From the NCBI GenBank assembly GCA_947631525.1, contig CANRLQ010000066.1, forward strand, positions 1 to 5,395: a DNA stretch of 5,395 bases. The letters run 5' to 3'. Both the position numbers and the translations under genes were made by a program. Under the pieces are notes generated by a model, which worked only from the letters and a program-made list of their open reading frames with translations, searched no databases and was not told the DNA's origin. This DNA is from an uncultured Bacilli bacterium (lineage in GTDB: Bacteria; Bacillota_I; Bacilli_A; RF39; UBA660). Shown piece by piece: positions 1 through 5,052 of the stretch; the stretch's first letter is position 1, and each line of letters begins with the position of its first letter.

Positions 1-1
1 G

Positions 2-1258
2 GATGGTATAAGAGCTGGAGAATTAGAATCGTTATTTGAAGAAAGAAATGGTTGGCAAGCTGAAAGTGATGCTGCTATAATACTAGCTGGATTAGGTATT
101 GATAATAGTTATTTTGATAAAAAAATGAAAGATTTAAAAGATACTGAAAAAGTAAAAATATTATTAGCTAGAGCTTTATTTGGTAATCCTGACATATTAT
201 TATTAGATGAACCAACAAATGGTCTTGATATAAATAGTAAAATTTGGTTAGAAGAATTTTTGATAGAATTTAAAAATACTGTTCTTGTAATATCACATGA
301 TCGTCATTTTTTAAATAAAGTATGTACACATATGGTTGATATTGATTACGAAAAAATAACTTTATTTGTAGGTAATTATGATTTTTGGGTTAAATCAAGT
401 GAGTTAATTCAAAAACAAATGCTAGATTCTAATAAAAGAAAAGAAGAAAAAATAAAAGAATTACAAGATTTTATTGCTAGATTTAGCGCTAATGCGTCAA
501 AATCAAAACAGGCAACATCAAGAAAAAAATTACTAGAAAAAATAGTATTAGATGATATAAAACCATCAAGTAGGAAATATCCATACATTAATTTTGAACA
601 AGAGAAAAAATTAGGTAAAGAAGTTATTTCATTAGAAAAAATAAATTATACTGAAAATGGTAAACAAATACTAAACAATTTTAAATTAACATTAAGGAAT
701 AATGATAAAATTGCTTTAATAGGAGAAAATGAAATAGCTAAAACAGCATTATTTAAAATACTAAGTGGTGAATTAAAACCTGATAGTGGGACTATTAAAA
801 TAGGTTCTAATGTTAAAATTTCTTATTTTCCAAAAAATCATGATTCTTATTTTGAAGAAAAAATCGATATGATTAATTGGTTAAGAAAATATTCTGAAAA
901 TGAAGAAGAAAGTTTTATTAGAGGTTTTTTAGGAAGAATGCTATTTTCAAAAGAAGAAACTTTAAAAAATGTAGATGTTTTATCTGGTGGTGAAAAAGTA
1001 AGGTGTATGTTGTCTAAGATGATGTTAGAAAAAGGTAATGTTTTATTACTAGATGAACCAACTAACCATTTAGATATTGAATCAATTACATCATTAAATA
1101 ATGGGCTATCTAAATTTGATGGAGCAATTATTTTTTCTACTTATGATCAAGAATTAATAGAAAGTGTTAGCAATCGATTAATAGAAATAAGAGATGATGG
1201 GACTTATTTAGATAAACAAATAAGTTATGAAGAATATTTAGAAAAAAATAGGAATTAA
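2..1258 (+). CDS. ABC-F family ATPase, YkpA/YbiT type (5' end outside window)
   Basis: The frame is open from base 2, so this is 418 residues of a protein normally about 530 long; the missing part should hold the first Walker A. ABC-F proteins are soluble tandem ATPases that act on the ribosome, not transporters. Seen: first-domain signature position reads LKDTE (134-148) instead of LSGGQ; Walker B LLLDEPTNGLD follows; the H-loop SHD is intact (near 295-303). A charged linker with the FSANASKSKQATSRKK segment (about 470-530) is the inter-domain arm typical of YkpA/YbiT. In the second domain the Walker A position reads GENEIAKT (722-745), the signature LSGGE (980-994) and LLLDEPTNHLD are good, and the H-loop histidine is replaced by Tyr (1142-1144). 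The ATG at 125 is internal, since homology continues upstream of it. The subfamily call is confident; its cellular role is not known from this sequence. Confidence 0.9.
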   Translation, partial: DGIRAGELESLFEERNGWQAESDAAIILAGLGIDNSYFDKKMKDLKDTEKVKILLARALFGNPDILLLDEPTNGLDINSKIWLEEFLIEFKNTVLVISHDRHFLNKVCTHMVDIDYEKITLFVGNYDFWVKSSELIQKQMLDSNKRKEEKIKELQDFIARFSANASKSKQATSRKKLLEKIVLDDIKPSSRKYPYINFEQEKKLGKEVISLEKINYTENGKQILNNFKLTLRNNDKIALIGENEIAKTALFKILSGELKPDSGTIKIGSNVKISYFPKNHDSYFEEKIDMINWLRKYSENEEESFIRGFLGRMLFSKEETLKNVDVLSGGEKVRCMLSKMMLEKGNVLLLDEPTNHLDIESITSLNNGLSKFDGAIIFSTYDQELIESVSNRLIEIRDDGTYLDKQISYEEYLEKNRN

Positions 1259-1282
1259 GTGTTTTATTAATTCTTATTTTTT
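1243..1282 (+). terminator. Intrinsic terminator after the ABC-F gene
   Basis: Bases 1243-1258 pair with 1267-1282 as a 16-bp stem with one G-U wobble (1251/1274) and an 8-base loop (1259-1266). The 3' arm ends in six T's, which serve as the U-tract. The stem contains only one G-C pair, so its strength relies on length. The stop codon (1256-1258) lies at the top of the 5' arm, so a ribosome finishing the gene would cover the hairpin. Confidence 0.65.
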
Positions 1283-1290
1283 GATATAAT
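1282..1290 (+). promoter_or_regulatory. Extended -10 promoter for the hydrolase operon
   Basis: TGATATAAT is a perfect extended -10 (TG, one base, TATAAT at 1285-1290). No good -35 lies at the right spacing (1262-1267 reads TTTTAT), which extended -10 promoters tolerate. Transcription would start near 1297, giving a leader of about 13 bases that holds the AGGTGAT Shine-Dalgarno (1300-1306). The TG overlaps the last T of the preceding terminator. Confidence 0.6.
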
Positions 1291-1309
1291 AAAAACAGTA
1301 GGTGATGAT

Positions 1310-2275
1310 ATGTATACTTTATTAGCAGATAATGTGTGTAATGAATCAACTGTTTTAAGGGTAATATATTTAATTAAAAATGTAATTGATGTCATTAAAG
1401 TATTAGTACCTGTTATATTAATAGTCTTAGGAATATTGGATATAACTAAAGCAGTAATGGCTTCTGATGAGAGAAAAATGGATGAATATAAACAAAAATT
1501 TATAAGAAGAACAATATCAGCTGTTATAATCTTTTTTGTCCCTGCTGTTGTTGATTTTTGCTTTTATAGTATAGATGGCTTAGATTTAAAATATACTGAA
1601 TGTTGGACAACAGCTACTAGTGAAAACATTTTAAAATTTAAGACAGAGGAAGATACTGCAAGAAATGCTCAAGAGCAAGCAGAAGCAGCAAAAAAAGCTG
1701 CAGAAACAGCATTCAATTCATCAAATAATTTAGGTACAACAGGTGGTTCAGGTTCATCAGGTGGTACAGGTTCATCAGGTGGTTCAAGCTCATCAAGTGG
1801 TTCAAGTTCATCAGGTAGTTCAAGTTCATCAAATAAAACTAATTCTAAAGATACTAAAAGGGCAGAAGTAGTAAAATATGCATTAAAATTTGTTGGACAT
1901 CCATATGTTTATGGTGGTACTAAATTATGTACCAATTGGAAAAAAACATCAGGTTGTGGTGTTGATTGTTCTGCTTTTGTTCAAAATGTCTATAAACATT
2001 TTAAATATAGTTTACCTAGAGTAGCGGCTGATCAAGCTAATTATAGTAAAGGTAAAAAAATTTTAGCAAGTAATTTTGGAAAAAACTACAAAAATTTAAA
2101 ACCAGGAGATTTATTATTTTATAAAAATGGTTCAAATGGAACTATTGGGCATGTTACTATTTATGCAGGTAATGGGCAGGTTGTTCATGCAAGTAATTCA
2201 AGAACAGGAGTTATTACTTCAAAAATGAATTATAGATATCCTGGTCCTGTATGGGCTGTTAGAATAATCAAATAG
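1310..2275 (+). CDS. Membrane-anchored NlpC/P60 cell-wall hydrolase with VirB2/TrbC-like N-terminal module
   Basis: The protein has 321 residues; the start is set by AGGTGAT just upstream. Residues about 28-50 and 68-88 are hydrophobic helices joined by a charged, net basic loop (53-67), predicting both ends outside the cell. This part looks like small two-helix VirB2/TrbC pilin-like proteins; that is inference. Residues 113-135 are Ala/Glu/Lys rich and probably helical, followed by a Gly/Ser linker (145-174) encoded by tandem DNA repeats. Residues about 184-321 form an NlpC/P60 domain: YVYGG, catalytic Cys220 in DCSAF, His281 in GHVTIYAG and His293 in VVHAS. Such enzymes cut peptidoglycan stem-peptide bonds, typically D-Glu to meso-DAP or Lys; substrate cannot be read here. 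There is no classical cleavable signal peptide. It is first in an operon with the gene 10 bases downstream. The hydrolase call is firm; the pilin-like call is moderate. Confidence 0.88.
   Translation: MYTLLADNVCNESTVLRVIYLIKNVIDVIKVLVPVILIVLGILDITKAVMASDERKMDEYKQKFIRRTISAVIIFFVPAVVDFCFYSIDGLDLKYTECWTTATSENILKFKTEEDTARNAQEQAEAAKKAAETAFNSSNNLGTTGGSGSSGGTGSSGGSSSSSGSSSSGSSSSSNKTNSKDTKRAEVVKYALKFVGHPYVYGGTKLCTNWKKTSGCGVDCSAFVQNVYKHFKYSLPRVAADQANYSKGKKILASNFGKNYKNLKPGDLLFYKNGSNGTIGHVTIYAGNGQVVHASNSRTGVITSKMNYRYPGPVWAVRIIK
1742..1831 (+). repeat. Five in-frame 18-bp tandem repeats encoding a Gly/Ser linker
   Basis: Copies at 1742-1759, 1760-1777, 1778-1795, 1796-1813 and 1814-1831 follow the pattern GGTGGTTCAGGTTCATCA with one to three differences each. 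They encode GGSGSS, GGTGSS, GGSSSS, SGSSSS and GSSSSS. The unit is six codons long, so gain or loss of copies keeps the frame and only changes linker length between the membrane module and the NlpC/P60 domain. Confidence 0.9.
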
Positions 2276-2285
2276 GAGAGTAAAT

Positions 2286-2981
2286 ATGAAAGAAATTTAT
2301 GAACAAAATAAAAAATTAATAATAGCTTTGGGCATTATTATTGCTATGGTATGTATATTTTATGTAATAAATATTATTACTGGTGAAAGTAATGTAAATA
2401 AATATATTAAAAATAAAAATTATGTTTTTACTATTGAATCTAGTGGTACGTCAAAGTTACCTTTCATAAATATTGATAGTGAAGAAGTAAAAAAAATTAA
2501 TGAAGAATTAAAAAAAGAATATCATGAAATAATTTTATATTCTAACAGTTATATGAAATATGAATATAATATAAAGGAAGATAATTTGTCTATACTTATT
2601 GAAAAAGGTATCAAAAAAGAAGATGATGACTTTTTAGAGATAAAATATGAAACATATAATATATCAGTAAAAGATAAAAAAATAAAAGATTATAATCAGG
2701 TATTAAAAGAAAATAACTTGAATATAAATTCTCTTAAAAATGTGATTGAAACAAATTTAAAAGATCAATATGATAAAGAAGTAAATCAAGGTTATGTTGT
2801 TTATCAAGAGTGTGATTATAATTGTTTCTTAGAATATAGGGAATATACTTCAGTAGAAAATAACTTAAAAATTTATGTTGACAATGAAAAAGTATATGGA
2901 TATCTTAATTTAAGAAGTTCTTCATTATATTATTTACCAAATGATTATCCAGAAATTAAAAGAATATTTGAGTTAAATTAA
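2286..2981 (+). CDS. Single-pass membrane protein with DUF4163/DUF3298-like extracytoplasmic domain
   Basis: The protein has 231 residues with AGGAGAG (2274-2280) five bases before the ATG. This Shine-Dalgarno overlaps the stop of the hydrolase gene, so the two are co-transcribed and perhaps translationally coupled. Residues 1-10 are short and Lys-containing, 11-32 form one membrane helix, and the rest should lie outside the cell. The segment around residues 58-79 (LPFINIDSEEVKKINEELKK) followed by a Tyr-rich strand (YMKYEYNI) and a later YNISVKDKKIKDYNQVL segment resembles the DUF4163/DUF3298 fold of PdaC and RsiV, where the domain contacts or senses cell-wall material. No deacetylase or sigma-binding part is present. 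A Cys176-x3-Cys180 pair could form a disulfide. The family link is inferred from a pattern by eye and the function is unknown; pairing with a hydrolase suggests an envelope role. Confidence 0.75.
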   Translation: MKEIYEQNKKLIIALGIIIAMVCIFYVINIITGESNVNKYIKNKNYVFTIESSGTSKLPFINIDSEEVKKINEELKKEYHEIILYSNSYMKYEYNIKEDNLSILIEKGIKKEDDDFLEIKYETYNISVKDKKIKDYNQVLKENNLNINSLKNVIETNLKDQYDKEVNQGYVVYQECDYNCFLEYREYTSVENNLKIYVDNEKVYGYLNLRSSSLYYLPNDYPEIKRIFELN

Positions 2982-2983
2982 TC

Positions 2984-3011
2984 TTGACTATTAAAAAATT
3001 AAGAATAAAAT
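2984..3011 (+). promoter_or_regulatory. Sigma-70 type promoter for the T-box leader and glyS
   Basis: The -35 TTGACT (2984-2989) and the -10 TAAAAT (3006-3011) are 16 bases apart, each one base off consensus. The -35 begins three bases after the preceding stop codon. Transcription would start near 3016-3020. This placement sets the 5' end of the T-box leader and makes it short. I see no terminator between the preceding gene and this promoter, so some read-through from upstream is possible. Confidence 0.65.
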
Positions 3012-3012
3012 A

Positions 3013-3061
3013 TTATTATAAATGCGATGACTGGTTTGGAACCCAAGAGCAATATGTATAA
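3013..3061 (+). promoter_or_regulatory. Candidate mini Stem I with kink-turn and GGA specifier loop
   Basis: A basal helix of mostly A-U pairs (3013-3022 with 3053-3061) ends in UGC/GCA (3023-3025 with 3049-3051). Above it is a three-base bulge GAU (3026-3028) and tandem G-A pairs (G3029 with A3048, A3030 with G3047), the standard kink-turn pattern, which T-box Stem I also carries at its base. A short helix (3032-3034 with 3043-3045) closes an 8-base loop 3035-3042 containing GGA (3038-3040) followed by A, as specifiers are usually followed by a purine. A competing fold pairs GGTT with AACC and would leave a three-base loop. Folded by eye. Confidence 0.5.
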
Positions 3062-3136
3062 AAGAGATTCTATTAGAATAAATAAGGTGGAACCGCGGGA
3101 ATATACTCGTCCTTATATTTGTATTAGAATCTTTTT
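3061..3136 (+). terminator. Possible long-range terminator-like hairpin in the T-box leader
   Basis: Bases 3061-3072 can pair with 3125-3136 over 12 bp with one G-U pair, ending in a run of T's (3132-3136, then ATTT). The arms enclose the whole T-box core, so this helix can coexist with the antiterminator instead of competing with it. The usual T-box terminator, in which the antiterminator 3' strand pairs with bases just downstream, is not seen. Whether this element stops transcription is uncertain. Confidence 0.35.
3082..3116 (+). promoter_or_regulatory. T-box antiterminator/antisequestrator hairpin
   Basis: Helix A1 pairs 3082-3087 with 3111-3116. The seven-base bulge TGGAACC (3088-3094) is the tRNA acceptor-end binding site. 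Helix A2 pairs GCGGG (3095-3099) with CTCGT (3106-3110) including two G-U pairs, with a six-base loop (3100-3105). This is the canonical T-box architecture. Confidence 0.85.
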
Positions 3137-3153
3137 ATTTATAGAAAAGAGGA
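3110..3153 (+). promoter_or_regulatory. Candidate Shine-Dalgarno sequestrator of glyS
   Basis: UCCUU (3110-3114), the 3' strand of the antiterminator, is complementary to GAGGA (3149-3153), the glyS Shine-Dalgarno, with one G-U pair. Weaker pairing continues inward (3118-3123 with 3140-3145, two wobbles). Bases 3111-3114 cannot pair with both AAGG (3084-3087) and the Shine-Dalgarno, so the two folds exclude each other, as needed for a translational T-box. Inferred from complementarity. Confidence 0.4.
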
Positions 3154-3158
3154 AAATT

Positions 3159-4526
3159 ATGGAAAAAATGACAATGGAAAAATTAGTAAATATTTGTAAA
3201 ACTTATGGATTTATATACCAAGGAAGTGAAATATATGGTGGTCTTGCTAATACATGGGATTATGGGCCATTAGGATCTAGACTTAAAAATAATATAAAGG
3301 ATGCTTGGAGAAAGAGATTTATTGAGCAAAGAAGAAATGCTTATGAAGTAGATGCCGCTATATTAATGCATCCTAGAGTTTGGGAAGCTTCAGGACATGT
3401 ATCATCATTTTCAGACCCATTGATAGACTGTAAAGAATGTAAAACAAGACATCGTGCTGATAATTTAATCGATGAATTTAATCCTGATGCTCATGCTGAT
3501 AAAATGACAAGTGAAGAAATGATTGAATATATAAAAAATAATCATATTCCTTGTCCAAATTGTGGAAAAAGCGATTATACAGATATAAGACAATTCAATT
3601 TAATGTTTGAAACATATAGAGGTGTTACAGAAGATAAAAAGACTACAATTTATTTAAGACCAGAAAATGCTCAAGGTGAATATGTTAATTATTTAAATGT
3701 TTTAAGAAGTATGCGTTGTAAATTACCATTTAGTATAGGTCAAATTGGTAAAGCCTTTAGAAATGAAATAACACCTGGTAATTTTACATTTAGAACAATT
3801 GAATTTGAACAAATGGAATATCAAACATTTTGTAAGGAAGGTACTGATTCAGAACTCTATAATTATTTTAAAGAATATGCTAAAAATTTCTTTATAGATT
3901 TGGGATTACCAACAGAAAAACTAAGATTTCATGATCATGAGAAATTAGCTCACTATGCTAAAGAAGCATGCGATATTGAATATTTATTTCCATTTGGTTG
4001 GGGAGAAATAAATGGTACTCATAATAGAACAAATTATGATTTAACAAGACATCAAGAATATAGTGGAAAATCTCAAGAATATTTAGATCCAGAAACAAAT
4101 GAAAAATTTATACCATATATAATTGAATCAACAGTTGGTTGTGATAGATGTACTTTAGCTGTTTTATTTGATGCATATGAGGAACAACAATTAGAAAATG
4201 ATACTAGAGAGGTAATGCACTTTAAACCATGCTTAGCTCCTTATAAACTAGCTGTTTTGCCACTTATTAAAAAATATCATAGTGAAAAAGCTCTAGAAAT
4301 ATATGATATGTTAGCTAAACATTTTCCTGTATCTTATGATGAAGCAGGTACAATTGGTAAAAGATATAGAAGACAAGATATTATGGGTACACCATATGTT
4401 GTAACTATAGATGATAATACTTTAAATGAAAATACCGTTACAATAAGAGATAGAGATACAATGGAACAAATTACATTAAATTTAAGTGAAATAGTAAATT
4501 ATATAAAAGAAAAAATAGAATTTTAA
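3159..4526 (+). CDS. glyS: Glycyl-tRNA synthetase, single-chain dimeric (alpha2) class IIa type
   Basis: The protein has 455 residues, the usual size for this enzyme, which joins glycine to tRNA-Gly in the cytoplasm. The start at 3159 has GAGGA (3149-3153) five bases upstream and begins right at the homologous region; an in-frame ATG at 3027 lies inside the T-box leader and is not used. Seen in order: EIYGGLANTWDYGPLG (24-39), which begins the class II core; Cys91, Cys94, Cys132 and Cys135, two CxxC pairs likely binding zinc; RPENAQG (166-172); motif 2 FRNEITPGNFTFRTIEFEQME (199-219); WGE (280-282) in the glycine pocket; motif 3 with Glu322 and Arg329 (ESTVGCDRCTLA); and an anticodon-binding domain from about 355 to the end with IGKRYRRQD and RDRDTMEQ. 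It is unlike the alpha2beta2 GlyQ/GlyS enzyme of Bacillus subtilis. It stands alone after a T-box leader and is followed by a terminator. Confidence 0.97.
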   Translation: MEKMTMEKLVNICKTYGFIYQGSEIYGGLANTWDYGPLGSRLKNNIKDAWRKRFIEQRRNAYEVDAAILMHPRVWEASGHVSSFSDPLIDCKECKTRHRADNLIDEFNPDAHADKMTSEEMIEYIKNNHIPCPNCGKSDYTDIRQFNLMFETYRGVTEDKKTTIYLRPENAQGEYVNYLNVLRSMRCKLPFSIGQIGKAFRNEITPGNFTFRTIEFEQMEYQTFCKEGTDSELYNYFKEYAKNFFIDLGLPTEKLRFHDHEKLAHYAKEACDIEYLFPFGWGEINGTHNRTNYDLTRHQEYSGKSQEYLDPETNEKFIPYIIESTVGCDRCTLAVLFDAYEEQQLENDTREVMHFKPCLAPYKLAVLPLIKKYHSEKALEIYDMLAKHFPVSYDEAGTIGKRYRRQDIMGTPYVVTIDDNTLNENTVTIRDRDTMEQITLNLSEIVNYIKEKIEF

Positions 4527-4554
4527 AAAAATTTTAAAATTTCTATTTTCTTTT
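4507..4554 (+). terminator. Intrinsic terminator after glyS
   Basis: A nearly continuous hairpin overlaps the end of glyS: 4512-4520 pair with 4541-4549, then past one bulged base (4540) 4521-4528 pair with 4532-4539, leaving a three-base loop. Outside C4550, A's at 4505-4508 can pair with T4551-4554. The descending arm TTCTATTTTCTTTT supplies the U-rich tail. The stop codon (4524-4526) is inside the ascending arm. It is almost all A-T, so its efficiency is uncertain. Confidence 0.6.
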
Positions 4555-4565
4555 AAAAAAAACTG

Positions 4566-4574
4566 TGTTAAAAT
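4566..4574 (+). promoter_or_regulatory. Possible extended -10 promoter for sepF-divIVA
   Basis: TGTTAAAAT is an extended -10 (TG at 4566-4567, TAAAAT at 4569-4574), placed just after the glyS terminator and about 50 bases before the sepF start. No convincing -35 is present. TATAGT at 4579-4584 is a weaker alternative. A promoter is expected here because glyS ends in a terminator. Confidence 0.4.
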
Positions 4575-4620
4575 TAGATATAGTTGAAAGATAGCAAAAG
4601 ATAGATTAGGAGGAATAGAA

Positions 4621-5031
4621 GTGGGATTTCTAAAAAATTGGATAAACAAAGATGAAGATGTTTTTGCTGATAACGTAACAGGTGATGAATATTACGATGT
4701 AAGTCCAGAAGAAGCATTACAAGAAAACGATGGTAGTAGCAAAATGATTTTGTTAGAACCAAGAGCGTATTCTGAATCTCAACAAATTGCAGATCATTTA
4801 AAATTAAGAAATACAGTAGTTGTTAATCTAAAGAGAGTGACAAGTGATCAAGCTAAAAGAATTGTTGATTTTCTAGCGGGTACTATATATGCTATAGGTG
4901 GAGATTTACAAAAAATTGGTGGGGGTATATTTTTATGTACACCAAATAATGTAAATATTCAAGGTAAAATAACAGATGAAAAAGATGGAAAAGACATCCA
5001 TGATAATAATGATATAAATTTAGAGTGGTAA
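4621..5031 (+). CDS. sepF: SepF cell division protein
   Basis: The protein has 136 residues, normal for SepF. It starts with GTG, fixed by a perfect AGGAGG (4608-4613) seven bases upstream and by homology beginning at once (MGFLKNWI). Residues 1-8 form the short amphipathic helix that anchors SepF to the membrane. Residues 11-40 are acidic and variable. The conserved SepF domain runs from about 42 to 115: ILLEPRAYSESQQIADHL, TVVVNLKRVTSDQAKRIVDFLAGTIYAIGGDLQKIGGGIFLCTP. Residues 116-136 are an acidic tail. In known systems SepF binds the FtsZ tail, bundles FtsZ filaments and tethers the Z-ring to the membrane. divIVA follows 21 bases later in the same frame, so the two very probably share a transcript; ylmG and ylmH, which sit between them in Bacillus, are absent. 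Confidence 0.95.
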   Translation: MGFLKNWINKDEDVFADNVTGDEYYDVSPEEALQENDGSSKMILLEPRAYSESQQIADHLKLRNTVVVNLKRVTSDQAKRIVDFLAGTIYAIGGDLQKIGGGIFLCTPNNVNIQGKITDEKDGKDIHDNNDINLEW

Positions 5032-5052
5032 TTTTTAATAAAGGGTGATAAT

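Larger units (their letters stand above)
3013..3158 (+). promoter_or_regulatory. Glycine-responsive T-box leader of glyS, unusually short
   Basis: T-box leaders bind uncharged tRNA by specifier-anticodon pairing and by pairing of an antiterminator bulge with the tRNA 3' end. The conserved core AAGGTGGAACCGCG lies at 3084-3097. Its TGGA (3088-3091) would pair with the tRNA end UCCA, matching the U discriminator typical of bacterial tRNA-Gly, and the downstream gene is GlyRS, so amino acid and gene agree. Only about 70 bases separate the predicted transcription start from the core, against roughly 150 in ordinary glyQS leaders, so a full-size Stem I with its distal loops cannot fit. The single hairpin before the core appears to show a GGA codon in its loop. 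The identity as a T-box is firm; details of Stem I and the output mode are inferred. Confidence 0.88.

Noticed and set aside
125..1258. ATG at 125 as the start of the ABC-F gene
   Set aside because: The frame is open to the window edge and upstream codons give normal ABC-F sequence, so the gene is cut by the window.
1167..1349. 60-codon open frame on the minus strand
   Set aside because: It is antisense to the ABC-F end, the terminator and the next gene start, is rich in Leu/His/Tyr as expected of an AT-rich shadow, and lacks a clear ribosome site or similarity.
1310..1590. Evidence of an integrative conjugative element
   Set aside because: The pilin-like module is the only hint; no relaxase, VirB4-like ATPase, integrase or attachment site is present in the window.
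1742..1831. CRISPR array
   Set aside because: The 18-bp units are contiguous without spacers and encode a Gly/Ser linker in frame.
2850..3010. A full-size T-box Stem I starting inside the upstream gene
   Set aside because: The bases before 2981 are explained as coding sequence; an AGTA (about 2851-2855) could suggest a loop E motif, but no matching specifier strand or helix was found, and a promoter at 2984-3011 places the start later.
2979..3012. Terminator after the 231-residue membrane protein gene
   Set aside because: Only weak interrupted A-T pairing and no proper T-tract; the stretch is better explained by the promoter.
3027..3158. In-frame extension of glyS to an ATG at 3027
   Set aside because: This stretch is the T-box leader; it has no Shine-Dalgarno at 3027 and no similarity to GlyRS, while the ATG at 3159 has a good site and begins the conserved protein.
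4574..4762. 62-codon open frame on the minus strand
   Set aside because: It lies antisense to sepF, has the composition of a shadow frame and no recognisable motif.
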